Assembly: GCF_022760955.1 (NCBI RefSeq)
Contig: NZ_JAKTNU010000013.1
Span: forward strand, 1-64,000
Reading direction: 5' to 3'
DNA length: 64,000 nt
Source of the DNA: Thermus neutrinimicus
Lineage (GTDB): Bacteria > Deinococcota > Deinococci > Deinococcales > Thermaceae
The notes below the pieces were generated by a model. It was not told the origin of the DNA. It ran no database searches and was given only the letters and a program-made list of their open reading frames with translations. Numbering within the stretch: the stretch's first letter is position 1; every line of letters starts with the position of its first letter. The position numbers were made by a program, and so were the translations under genes. Positions 52,867-63,744 of the stretch are shown one piece after another.

Positions 52867-53428
52867 GGGCCCGGCGGAAGGCCCCCTGGGCAGAGTAGGT
52901 GGCAAGCCTCCCGCCACGCCGCAAAGCCCGACAAAGCTTTTGCAGCACAGGAAAGGACCAAGGCTCCGGGTTCACCCGGGGGCTAAAGGGGTCCAGGTAA
53001 ACCGCGGTGGCCCAGTTCTGGGGAAGTCCCACCTCCTCCACCTTGCCAAAAAGGATGCGAAGCTCACCCCATGGGCCCTGGAAACGCTCTAGCGGCCACA
53101 CCTTAAGGATCCCCGCCATCACCGCCTCCGCCCGGGGAAGGGGTAAGGGGATCTGGGCCAGGAGCTCTTTTGGCAGAGGTTCCTTCTCCACCGCCACGTA
53201 GCGGAGGTAGACCCCCCGTTGCAGGGCGCTTTCCAGGGTGGTGCGGAAGTTCACCAAAAGTCCTAGGCCCACCTCGAGGACCCTAGGGGCCGGATGGAGG
53301 TGGGTGAGGGTCTTCTCTAGGTAAAGCCGGCGGGCCTGGAGCAAGGCTCCCTGCCTTGGATGGTAGGCTTCCCCGTACCCCGGATGGAAGAGGGTTGGGG
53401 TTCCGTCCTGGGTGAGGATGGGCTCCAC
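52775..53428 (-). CDS. mnmD: tRNA 5-methylaminomethyl-2-thiouridine methyltransferase (MnmD)
   Basis: The 217-residue SAM-dependent methyltransferase matches the MnmC N-terminal domain in stand-alone form: PTLFHPGYGEAYHPRQGAL at the start, a Rossmann motif VLEVGLGLLVNFRTTLESAL and the catalytic-site pattern VYLDPFSPRVNPEPWS. It methylates the wobble nucleoside nm5s2U34 of some tRNAs. It starts at GTG 53428, six bases after a minus-strand TATTCT, and diverges from the DUF554 gene with only 18 bp between them. Its last 92 nt overlap the deacetylase gene. Confidence 0.87.
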   Translation of the reverse strand: MEPILTQDGTPTLFHPGYGEAYHPRQGALLQARRLYLEKTLTHLHPAPRVLEVGLGLLVNFRTTLESALQRGVYLRYVAVEKEPLPKELLAQIPLPLPRAEAVMAGILKVWPLERFQGPWGELRILFGKVEEVGLPQNWATAVYLDPFSPRVNPEPWSFPVLQKLCRALRRGGRLATYSAQGAFRRALKEAGFALHRVPAEGKREWTVGIALKAPPG

Positions 53429-53433
53429 TCCCG

Positions 53434-53440
53434 TAGAATA
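53434..53440. promoter_or_regulatory. Shared divergent -10 of mnmD and DUF554 gene
   Basis: TAGAATA reads as TAGAAT on the plus strand (53434-53439, seven bases from ATG 53447) and TATTCT on the minus strand (53440-53435, six bases from GTG 53428). Thus nearly the same base pairs serve as -10 for both genes. Confidence 0.5.
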
Positions 53441-53446
53441 GCCCCC

Positions 53447-54190
53447 ATGGAGCTCACCCTTCTGGACAAGCTCTCAGGAACCCTGGCCAACGCCGCCACC
53501 GTGACCCTGGGCACAGGACTCGGCCTCTTGCTCCGGGGCCGGCTCCCCGAACGCATGGCCCGCATCATGGTCCAGGGGGTGGGGCTCACCACCCTTTTCA
53601 TCGGGTTCTCCATGGCAGGGGCCCTGGGAAAGGCCAAGGGCGGGGCCATAGACGGCGTGATCCTCGGGCTCATCGCCTTGGTGCTGGGAGGGCTCCTTGG
53701 GGAGTGGTGGCGGATCGAGGAGGCCCTCGAGGGCATTGGGGAGAAGATCAAGCGGGCGGTAAGGGGCGGGGGAAGCTTCACCGAGGGCTTCGTGGCGGCA
53801 AGCCTTCTCTTTTGCGTGGGCCCTATGACCCTTCTGGGCTCCATCCAGAACGGCTTGACCGGGGATCCCAGCATCCTTCTCCTCAAGGCCACCCTGGATG
53901 GCCTCTCCGCCATCGCCCTCACCAGCTCCTTTGGCATAGGTGTGGGGTTTAGCGTGCTGGTCATCCTCGGCTACCAGGGGGGTATCGCCCTTTTGGCCGG
54001 CACCCTGAGCCAGGTTCTCCCCGACCCCGCCCACGACCCCCGGGTCCTCCTCGTGACCGGGGTGGGAGGCCTGATGGTCCTCGGGGTGGGGATCAACCTC
54101 CTGGGCCTCACCAAGGTGCGGGTGGGCTCCTTCCTTCCCGCCCTCCTCCTGGCCCCCCTGGTCTATGCTTTGGCCAGCTGGCTTTCGTAG
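53447..54190 (+). CDS. DUF554 membrane protein
   Basis: The 247-residue hydrophobic protein has about seven membrane segments and DUF554 features: LSGTLANAATVTLGTGLGLLLRG, GFVAASLLFCVGPMTLLGSIQNGL and TSSFGIGVGFSVLVILGYQGG. DUF554 (YdfK-type) proteins are inner-membrane proteins of unknown role, possibly transporters. ATG 53447 follows a TAGAAT by seven bases, while the 29-codon longer frame would extend across the promoter and mnmD. gatC lies 26 bp downstream. Confidence 0.85.
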   Translation: MELTLLDKLSGTLANAATVTLGTGLGLLLRGRLPERMARIMVQGVGLTTLFIGFSMAGALGKAKGGAIDGVILGLIALVLGGLLGEWWRIEEALEGIGEKIKRAVRGGGSFTEGFVAASLLFCVGPMTLLGSIQNGLTGDPSILLLKATLDGLSAIALTSSFGIGVGFSVLVILGYQGGIALLAGTLSQVLPDPAHDPRVLLVTGVGGLMVLGVGINLLGLTKVRVGSFLPALLLAPLVYALASWLS

Positions 54191-54203
54191 GGCTTCCCGA
54201 GGG

Positions 54204-54209
54204 TAAAAT
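54204..54209 (+). promoter_or_regulatory. -10 element of gatC, leaderless geometry
   Basis: TAAAAT is followed by seven bases and then ATG 54217. This gives gatC its own start even though it lies just 26 bp behind the DUF554 gene. Confidence 0.5.
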
Positions 54210-54216
54210 GCGGGAC

Positions 54217-56829
<2,613 letters not shown>

Positions 56830-56857
<28 letters not shown>

Positions 56858-57612
56858 GGGGCCCCGAGGAGATGGAGGCCGTGGTGGAGCTCCAGCGGGA
56901 AGTCTGGGGCCGCGCGGAAAGCGACCTGGTGCCCAGGGGCCTTCTCATCGCCGTTCAGGACGAAGGAGGCTTGGTGGCGGGGGCCTTCGTGGAGGAGAAG
57001 CTGGTGGGTTTCGTCTTCGGTTTCCCCACCCAAGACCCCAGCCTGCAACACTCCCACATGCTGGGGGTCCTGGAAGCCTACCGGGGCACGGGGGCCGCCC
57101 TTTTGCTCAAGCGCTTCCAGCGGGACTGGTGCCTGGCCCGGGGGGTGAGGAAGGTGGTCTGGACCTTCGACCCCCTTAGGGGGGTGAACGCCAACTTCAA
57201 CCTCAGGAAGCTTGGGGCCACCGCCAAAACCTACCTTCCCGACCACTACGGCCCCATGACGGGCATCAACGCCGGGGCCCCCTCAGACCGGCTTCTGGCG
57301 GAGTGGGAACTCCTTTCTGAAAGGGTCTACACCCGTATCTACGCCCCGCCCCCTGAACCCTGGGTGGAGGGGTTCCCCCAGGTCAACCGGGTGGAGGAGG
57401 AGAGGCCCCTGGAGGCCTTCTTGGACCTCGAGGGTCCCCGCCTCCTCTTCCAGATCCCCGAGGACTGGGGAAGGATCCTTCGGGAAGATCCAACCCTGGC
57501 CCTGGCGTGGCGGGAGCACAGCCGCCTGGTCCTGGGCCACTACTTCGCCCAGGGCTACCGGGCCGTGGACTTCGCCCGAAATCCTAACCGCTATGTTCTG
57601 GCTAAGGACTGA
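56830..57612 (+). CDS. GNAT family N-acyltransferase (COG3375-like)
   Basis: The 260-residue protein begins MAKVHVRELRGPEEMEAVVELQ. A GNAT acyl-CoA loop lies around SHMLGVLEAYRGTGAALLLKRFQRDW, followed by VVWTFDPLRGVNANFNLRKLGA, typical of this predicted acetyltransferase group. In Geobacillus an analogous GNAT succinylates D-amino acids for the racemase encoded next to it, which I use as the model here. Start ATG 56830 overlaps the racemase gene by 28 nt, and its end overlaps the amidohydrolase by 20 nt. The acyl donor is not known. Confidence 0.78.
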
Positions 57613-58702
57613 GCTTTGGACCGCCGAGGTGGTCTACACGGGATTCGGCACCCCCATGCTCCGGGGAGCCATAGCGGTCCAAGGACCCACTGTGGTGGGC
57701 CAGGGAAGCCTCGAGGAGCTTCGGGCCCGTTTCCCCCAGGCGGAGGTGATCCACAAGGGCAAGGCCCTCTTCCCACCCCCGGTGAATGCCCACACCCACC
57801 TGGACCTTTCCCTCCATCCCCTTTACCGGGGGCCCTTTTCCGGCTTCATCCCCCATGTGATGGCCCATCGGGAAAAGAGGGGGCTTCAGGCAGCAAAGGA
57901 AGGCCTGGAGGAACTCCTGCGCCTTGGGATAGGGGCCTTTGCTGACGTGGTGTTTGGGGATGAGGTCATGGAGTTCCTACTGCGGGAAAGCCCCCTGCCG
58001 GGGGTGGCCTTCTACGAGGTTTTTGCCCCGGATCCCCAAGACGCCCTGGAGGTGTTCCAGCAGGTCCAGGCCAAGGTCAAATCCTGGCGACGCCTGGAAG
58101 GACGGGTGAGGGTGGGGCTTTCCCCCCACGCCCCCTATTCGGTGAGCGCGCCCCTGTTGAAGCGGCTCGCCCAGTACGCCAGGGCCGAGGGCCTCCCCCT
58201 CATGATCCACGCAGGGGAAAGCCCGGATGAGGTGGCCTTCCTGCAAAGGGGAGAGGGGGTTTTAACCCAGGTCCACGGACGCTTCAGCCGAACCCCCTTT
58301 CAACCCCCGGGCCTAACCCCCATCCGCTACCTCCAGACCCTGGGCGCCTTGGGCCCCAATACCCTTTTGGTGCACGGGGTGCAGGTGGACGAGGAGGAGG
58401 TCAGGATGCTGGCGGATTCCGGCACCAAAGTGATCCTCTGCCCCCGGTCCAACGCTCACCTGGAGGTGGGAGAAGTCCCCGTCCACCTCTACGCCCGCCA
58501 CGGGGTGGAACTGGCCCTGGGCACGGATTCCCGGGCCAGCAGCCCAGACCTGGACGTGAGAAACGAGGCCCTTTTCCTGTGGGAAAAGGTGGAGCCTAGG
58601 CTTCTCGTCCGGGCCCTGACCCGGGGAGGGTACCGGGCCCTGGGCCTTCCCACCCCCCGCCTGACCCGGGGAAGCCCCGCCAGTCTGGTACACTCCCTCT
58701 GA
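57593..58702 (+). CDS. Amidohydrolase, possible aminodeoxyfutalosine deaminase
   Basis: The 369-residue protein is an amidohydrolase-superfamily deaminase: H67 and H69 in NAHTHLDLS, the His of GLSPHAPYSVS, LMIHAGES, TLLVHGVQVD and the metal Asp in LALGTDSRASS. It resembles enzymes that deaminate adenosine-like compounds, including the aminodeoxyfutalosine deaminase of the menaquinone futalosine pathway, known from Deinococcus. Alternatively it could release amino acids in the neighbouring racemase pathway. The fit to a deaminase is better than to an M20 desuccinylase. It overlaps the GNAT gene by 20 nt and shares one base with the ClC gene. Confidence 0.65.
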   Translation: MFWLRTELWTAEVVYTGFGTPMLRGAIAVQGPTVVGQGSLEELRARFPQAEVIHKGKALFPPPVNAHTHLDLSLHPLYRGPFSGFIPHVMAHREKRGLQAAKEGLEELLRLGIGAFADVVFGDEVMEFLLRESPLPGVAFYEVFAPDPQDALEVFQQVQAKVKSWRRLEGRVRVGLSPHAPYSVSAPLLKRLAQYARAEGLPLMIHAGESPDEVAFLQRGEGVLTQVHGRFSRTPFQPPGLTPIRYLQTLGALGPNTLLVHGVQVDEEEVRMLADSGTKVILCPRSNAHLEVGEVPVHLYARHGVELALGTDSRASSPDLDVRNEALFLWEKVEPRLLVRALTRGGYRALGLPTPRLTRGSPASLVHSL

Positions 58703-60078
58703 TGCGCCCCTTGGGCCGCGGCCCCCAGCTCAACTTCCCCACCCTCTGGGACGAGGAGGTGCGGCACACCGGGCCCCTCATCCTCTATAGCGCCTTCACC
58801 GGAGCCTTGGCTGGCCTCCTCCTGGCCCTCCTGAACGCCTTGCTGAGGACCCTGACCCAGGCCTTTGGCCTCTTCTTTGGGTACCTGGCCCCCGAGCCCC
58901 CAGGGGAAGGAGGCCTAGCCCAGGCCTTCACTGGACCCTCCTCCTGGCCCCTGGCCTTCCTTCTGCCCCTCCTCTTCGCCCTCACCAGCCTCCTGGGAAC
59001 CGGGCAGGGGCTTGCCGCATTCCTCCTGCAGGCCCGCGAAGACCGGCTAAGCCCTCCTTCCTCCCATGGGCGGGCCATTTTGGGCGGTGTGCTCCAGCTT
59101 TCCCTTTACTCCCCCATGGGGCGGGAGGGGCCCTTTGGGGTGCTGGGGCTTTGGCTAGGCCGGGGGCTGGACCGCCGCTTTCCCCGGCTTGGCGGAGGGC
59201 TGGCCTTCGCCGGGCTTGCCGCCGGGCTTGGGGTCAGCCTGCACGCTCCCGTGGCCGGGGCCCTCCTGGCCACGGAGATCCTGTATCAACGCCTCCTCCT
59301 CGAGGCGCGGGCTCTTACCCCAGCCCTGATCGGCGCCTTGGCGGGTTTTGCCGTCTACGGGGCTTTCTTTGGCTACACCCCCCTCCTATCCTTCCAGGCC
59401 CAGGTGGACGTGGGGGCCTTCCCCGCCGGGGCCCTGATAGGGCTGGTGGCTGCTACCCTGGCCACCCTTTGGGTGGAAGGCTCGCGCTTCCTGGAAGTCC
59501 GCATCCGCCCTTTTCCCTACCCCTGGCGCCACGCCCTCATGGGCCTAGCCCTGGCCCTAGCCCTCCTCTTCCTGCCCGAGGCCTTGGGGAGCGGCCTGGG
59601 CTGGGTAGCCGTGGCCACCACCCCCCTTGTACCTCCCATGGCCGTGTTGTCCCTGCTTTTCGCCAAGCTCCTTCTCCTCCTCCTGGCCAGCGGAATCAGG
59701 GCCTACGGAGGCCCCTACACCCCTGCCCTGGTCCTAGGGGGGCTTTTGGGAGCCCTCCTCTCCCATCTTCCGGGTCCCCTGGCCCTTCCCCCAGAAACCC
59801 TGGCCTTAGCCGGGGGCGTGGCGGTGCTGGCGGGGGTAGCCCGTGCCCCCTTTGCCGCCACCGTTTTGGCAGCGGAGTGGGGCGGGTACGCCACCTTGCC
59901 CCTGGTGCTACCCGCGGTGCTCCTGGCCTACGTGCTCACCCCCGCCTACAATCCCACGGAGGGCGTCAGGGAAGGGCAGGCCACGCCTGGGGGGAGTCTG
60001 TCTGAAAGGCCTCCGCAAAGGGAACCCCCGCCTCCTGACCCCGAAGCCGCCGACGGGCGCGAAACTCCTCCAGGGTGA
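58702..60078 (+). CDS. ClC family chloride channel/transporter
   Basis: The 458-residue membrane protein has ClC features: the GREGPFG motif (140-146), helices with GLGVSLHAPVAGALLATEI, and GGPYTPALVLGG near residue 335 in place of the usual GxFxP. A gating glutamate is present in GREGP, so it could be a Cl-/H+ exchanger or a fluoride or chloride channel. It starts in a TGATG overlap with the amidohydrolase stop. The Pro-rich tail of about 35 residues is antisense to the PIG-L gene (113-nt overlap) and looks like overprinted sequence. Confidence 0.83.
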   Translation: MRPLGRGPQLNFPTLWDEEVRHTGPLILYSAFTGALAGLLLALLNALLRTLTQAFGLFFGYLAPEPPGEGGLAQAFTGPSSWPLAFLLPLLFALTSLLGTGQGLAAFLLQAREDRLSPPSSHGRAILGGVLQLSLYSPMGREGPFGVLGLWLGRGLDRRFPRLGGGLAFAGLAAGLGVSLHAPVAGALLATEILYQRLLLEARALTPALIGALAGFAVYGAFFGYTPLLSFQAQVDVGAFPAGALIGLVAATLATLWVEGSRFLEVRIRPFPYPWRHALMGLALALALLFLPEALGSGLGWVAVATTPLVPPMAVLSLLFAKLLLLLLASGIRAYGGPYTPALVLGGLLGALLSHLPGPLALPPETLALAGGVAVLAGVARAPFAATVLAAEWGGYATLPLVLPAVLLAYVLTPAYNPTEGVREGQATPGGSLSERPPQREPPPPDPEAADGRETPPG

Positions 60079-60628
60079 GGGGCCAGCGGTAGAACTCCTG
60101 GTAAAAGGCAAACACCGCCTCGGCCACCTCCTGCGTGGCCGTGGTATCCACATAGACCCACGGCCGCAAAACCTCCTTCCTGGGATAGTGGTAAAGCCGT
60201 ACGGGCTTCCGGTGCGCCTCCCCCACAAGTTTGGGTATGCGGCAGAACTTCAAGGCGGACAAGACCGCCTGGTGCGTGGCCCGGTGGTCGGGGTGGACGT
60301 CCAGGGAATCCCAGGTGATCACCGCATCCGGCTGGAACTCCGCCATCAACCGAGCCAAGGCCAGGGCCTCCTCCCTGCCCCCGGTGAGAAAGGTGTCGCG
60401 AAAAGGGAGAAACCGGTACTCGGCCCCAATCAGCCGCGCCACATGGGCCCCGTGCCCCTCCCGTATCTCCGCCACCCTGGCCTCCTCCATCCCCCCGAAC
60501 TGGCTTGCCAGCTCCCCCTTCGTCATCCAGACCAAAAGCACCCGGTCCCCCCGCCGGGCGTGGAGGGCCAGGGTGCCTGTAGCCCCGATCTCATCATCGG
60601 GATGGGCGAACACCGCCATCAGATTCAC
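59966..60628 (-). CDS. PIG-L/LmbE-family zinc deacetylase
   Basis: The 220-residue protein has the PIG-L zinc motif AHPDDE (8-13) and the later HPDH with DVHPDHRATH. It should remove an N-acetyl group from a GlcNAc-linked compound, as in bacillithiol (BshB) synthesis; Thermus is known to make bacillithiol, so BshB is a reasonable guess. GTG 60628 lies seven bases after a minus-strand TAGACT; ATG 60619 is an alternative. Its last 113 nt overlap the convergent ClC gene. Confidence 0.8.
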   Translation of the reverse strand: MNLMAVFAHPDDEIGATGTLALHARRGDRVLLVWMTKGELASQFGGMEEARVAEIREGHGAHVARLIGAEYRFLPFRDTFLTGGREEALALARLMAEFQPDAVITWDSLDVHPDHRATHQAVLSALKFCRIPKLVGEAHRKPVRLYHYPRKEVLRPWVYVDTTATQEVAEAVFAFYQEFYRWPLTLEEFRARRRLRGQEAGVPFAEAFQTDSPQAWPALP

Positions 60629-60635
60629 AACCCCA

Positions 60636-60641
60636 AGTCTA
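60636..60641 (-). promoter_or_regulatory. -10 element of the PIG-L deacetylase gene
   Basis: TAGACT on the minus strand is followed by seven bases and GTG 60628. The repeated seven-base geometry supports this GTG as the start. Confidence 0.45.
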
Positions 60642-60687
60642 CCCGTCTTGTATCAGGGGCTAAAACCCCTTAGCATGGAGCGCAACT

Positions 60688-61056
60688 ATGGTCCGGGGCA
60701 TCAGGGGTGCCATCACCGTGGAGGAGGATACGCCCGAGGCCATCCACCAAGCCACGCGGGAGCTTCTCCTGAAGATGCTGGAGGCAAACGGCATCCAAAG
60801 CCATGAGGAGCTGGCAGCCATCATCTTCACGGTTACAGAGGACCTGTGTTCGGCCTTCCCCGCCGAGGCTGCCCGGCAGATCGGCATGCACCGGGTTCCC
60901 CTGCTCTCCGCCCGGGAGGTGCCGGTTCCAGGAAGCCTGCCCCGGGTCATCCGGGTCCTGGCCCTTTGGAACACCGAAACCCCCCAGGACCAGGTGCGCC
61001 ACGTCTACCTCAGGGATGCGGTGCGCCTACGGCCCGACCTGGAAAGCGCCCAGTAA
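60688..61056 (+). CDS. aroH: Chorismate mutase (AroH class)
   Basis: The 122-residue protein begins MVRGIRGAITVEEDTPEAI and contains TATRELLLKMLEANGI-like helices, IIFTVTEDLCSAFPAEAARQIG and LALWNTETPQDQVRHVYLRDAVRLRPDL, all AroH signatures. It converts chorismate to prephenate for phenylalanine and tyrosine. GGAG at 60677-60680 lies seven bases ahead of ATG, a leadered start. The gene stands alone between the divergent PIG-L gene and the convergent aldehyde dehydrogenase gene. Confidence 0.93.
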   Translation: MVRGIRGAITVEEDTPEAIHQATRELLLKMLEANGIQSHEELAAIIFTVTEDLCSAFPAEAARQIGMHRVPLLSAREVPVPGSLPRVIRVLALWNTETPQDQVRHVYLRDAVRLRPDLESAQ

Positions 61057-61120
61057 TAGCCCCCACCTTGGGAAAGACCCCCGCTTGGTGGGACTAAAGA
61101 ACCTAGCGAAAAGGGATGCC

Positions 61121-62713
61121 CTAGAAACCCAGGACCTCGGCCCAGGGGGTCGGGGCCTTGGGGCTCACGTAGCCCGTATCCATCTGGGCCAGCTGGAGGC
61201 GGCCCGAGTACTCCTCGTTCACCGCATGCCAGTAGGTGTACTCCTCTATGACCCAGATCCCGGATTCCCGGGCCCCGTTGCCGCTGGCCTTCACCCCGCC
61301 AAAGGGCAGGTGGGCCTCGGCACCCACGGTGGTGTTGTTGATGCTGGTCATCCCCGCCCGGATCCCCACCTTGAAGAGGTAGGCCCAGTGGCGGTGGTTG
61401 GTGTAAATGGCGCTGGATAGGCCGTAGGGGGTGGCGTTGGCCACCTCTATGGCCTCCTCGATGCCGTCCACCTTAACCAGGTTGATGGTGGGGCCAAAGA
61501 TCTCCTCGGCAAACTGGCGCATGCCGGGCCTGGCCTCCCACACCGTGGGCCAGCCGTAAAGACCCGCCTCGAGGTCCCCCCGGAAACGGGGATAGGGGTT
61601 TTCCCGGGTGATCCGCCCCTTACCCAAGAGCAGGGTGGCCCCATCCTCCTGTCCCCAGGTGTAGTGCTCCAGCCACCGCTGGAACAGGCGCTCGTTGATA
61701 AAGGGGCCGTAGGTGACCTCGGGGTGGAGAAGGGGGTTGCCCACCACCGTGGCCTCGGTCCTTTCCAGGAAGCGCCTTTTGAACTCGTCATAAATGGGCG
61801 CATCCACGATGATGTTGCCCGCCGAGGTGCAGCGCTGGCCCCCGGTGGCGAAGGCGCTCCACCAGGCCCCTTCCACCGCCAGATCCAGGTCGGCATCCCG
61901 CATCACCACCAAGGGATTCTTTCCACCGAGCTCCAGGGTGGGCCGGATCAGGTTCCGCCCCGCCACCTCCCCGATCCAGCGTCCCACCTTGGTGCTGCCG
62001 GTGAAGGCGAACTTGTTGAGGAGGCCCTCGTCCATGAGCTCCACCAGCCACTGGCCCGTGGAGTCCTTCCCGCCGCCGAAGACCACGTTGATGACCCCAG
62101 GAGGCAGGCCCGCCTCCTCAAAGAGCTTCACGAAGATATAGGAAAGGGCCGGGGAGTCATCGGAAGGTTTCCAGACCATGGTGTTGCCCGCCAGGACCGC
62201 AGGGATCAGCTTCCAGCTAGGCACGGCGATGGGGAAGTTCCCGGCGGTGATCATCCCCACCACCCCCAAGGGCCTGCGGAAGGTGAAGAGCTCCTTGTTC
62301 CGCATCTCGCTGGGCACGGTCTGGCCGTAAAGCCTCCGCCCCTCCGAGGCGAAGAAGATAGCGGTGTCGATGGCCTCCTGGACATCCCCCCCCGCCTCCT
62401 TGAAGGTCTTTCCCACCTCCCTGACCATGAGCCGGGTCAGGGTGGGCTTTTCCCGCTCCAGGATCTTGGCCAGGTTGAAAAGCACCTGCCCCCGCACGGG
62501 CGCTGGGGTTGCGCTCCACTCCTTGAAGGCCTCCCGCGCCTTCAGGGCGGCTTTCCTCAGGGTTTCCTTGGTACCCTCGGGGAAACGGGCCACCAGGTCC
62601 TCGAGGTCCGAGGGATTCCGCCTCTCCAAAACCCTTCCCTCAAAAACCTCATCCCCTCCGATGAGGTGGCCGAACTCCAAGGTGTTCCCATACTTGCCGG
62701 AAAAGGCCTTCAT
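61121..62713 (-). CDS. NAD(P)-dependent aldehyde dehydrogenase (530 aa)
   Basis: The 530-residue protein equals the length of the T. thermophilus aldehyde dehydrogenase noted for a long C-terminal arm (from memory). Catalytic Cys lies in GGQRCTSAGN and the Glu in LELGGKNPLV, with the NAD-binding FTGSTKVGRWIG. The extra C-terminal residues after VNEEYSGRLQLAQMD fit the arm described in that enzyme. It oxidises aldehydes to acids. ATG 62713 has a GGAGG site six bases ahead; the 28-codon longer frame overlaps coaD and lacks homology. It lies 19 nt after coaD. Confidence 0.88.
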   Translation of the reverse strand: MKAFSGKYGNTLEFGHLIGGDEVFEGRVLERRNPSDLEDLVARFPEGTKETLRKAALKAREAFKEWSATPAPVRGQVLFNLAKILEREKPTLTRLMVREVGKTFKEAGGDVQEAIDTAIFFASEGRRLYGQTVPSEMRNKELFTFRRPLGVVGMITAGNFPIAVPSWKLIPAVLAGNTMVWKPSDDSPALSYIFVKLFEEAGLPPGVINVVFGGGKDSTGQWLVELMDEGLLNKFAFTGSTKVGRWIGEVAGRNLIRPTLELGGKNPLVVMRDADLDLAVEGAWWSAFATGGQRCTSAGNIIVDAPIYDEFKRRFLERTEATVVGNPLLHPEVTYGPFINERLFQRWLEHYTWGQEDGATLLLGKGRITRENPYPRFRGDLEAGLYGWPTVWEARPGMRQFAEEIFGPTINLVKVDGIEEAIEVANATPYGLSSAIYTNHRHWAYLFKVGIRAGMTSINNTTVGAEAHLPFGGVKASGNGARESGIWVIEEYTYWHAVNEEYSGRLQLAQMDTGYVSPKAPTPWAEVLGF

Positions 62714-62732
62714 GGCAACCTCCGAAGGAATT

Positions 62733-63218
<486 letters not shown>

Positions 63219-63731
63219 CTAAGCCTCCACCAGGGTAAGGGCGTTTTCCCCGTAAACCCGCCGCTCCCCAAAGGGGAGGTGCAGGTCCTTGGGGTGCTGG
63301 AGGATGTAGAGCCCTCCCTTCTCCACAAGACCGCTTCCCAGGAGGGCCTGAAAGGCCTGGACCAGGTCCAGGGGATAGGGCGGAGCCATAAAGGCCACCG
63401 TGTAGCGTTCGCCTCGGGCCTTGGCCTCGGGCAGAAAAACCTCCACGGGAAGGGGAACGATGCGGGCCCTTAGCCCCGTGCGGCGGAGGTTCTCCCTAAG
63501 CAAGGCCACCGCTTCCTGGTCCTTCTCCACCAAGGTGGCCTCAAAACCCTCGCTGGCCGCCTCGAGGCCCACCGCCCCGCTCCCCGCATAGAGGTCCAGG
63601 AACCGGCCCCGCCTGGGGTAGCGGAGGCGCAGATAGTCAAAAAGGGCCTTTCGCAGGCGCACGGGGGAGGGCCTGGCCGAGGCCGGAACCTTCAAGGGCA
63701 CCCCCTTGGCCTTGCCGCCCAGGATCCTCAC
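63219..63731 (-). CDS. rsmD: 16S rRNA guanine-N2 methyltransferase (RsmD)
   Basis: The 170-residue methyltransferase begins VRILGGKAKGVPLKVP and carries FLDLYAGSGAVGLEAASEG (SAM motif I), LVEKDQEA and an active-site FMAPPYPLD. RsmD methylates G966 of 16S rRNA. Its motif is APPY, whereas many family members have (N/D)PPY. GTG 63731 is used because the family starts with RILGG and AGGAGG lies just ahead; GTG 63734 is an alternative. Its stop touches the coaD start, and its ribosome site lies next to the end of the PhoU-domain gene. Confidence 0.93.
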   Translation of the reverse strand: MRILGGKAKGVPLKVPASARPSPVRLRKALFDYLRLRYPRRGRFLDLYAGSGAVGLEAASEGFEATLVEKDQEAVALLRENLRRTGLRARIVPLPVEVFLPEAKARGERYTVAFMAPPYPLDLVQAFQALLGSGLVEKGGLYILQHPKDLHLPFGERRVYGENALTLVEA

Positions 63732-63744
63732 CACGCCTCCTAGC

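Noticed and set aside
57593-58702. N-succinyl amino acid desuccinylase to complete the racemase pathway
   Set aside because: The protein is an amidohydrolase-fold deaminase, not an M20 peptidase-like enzyme.
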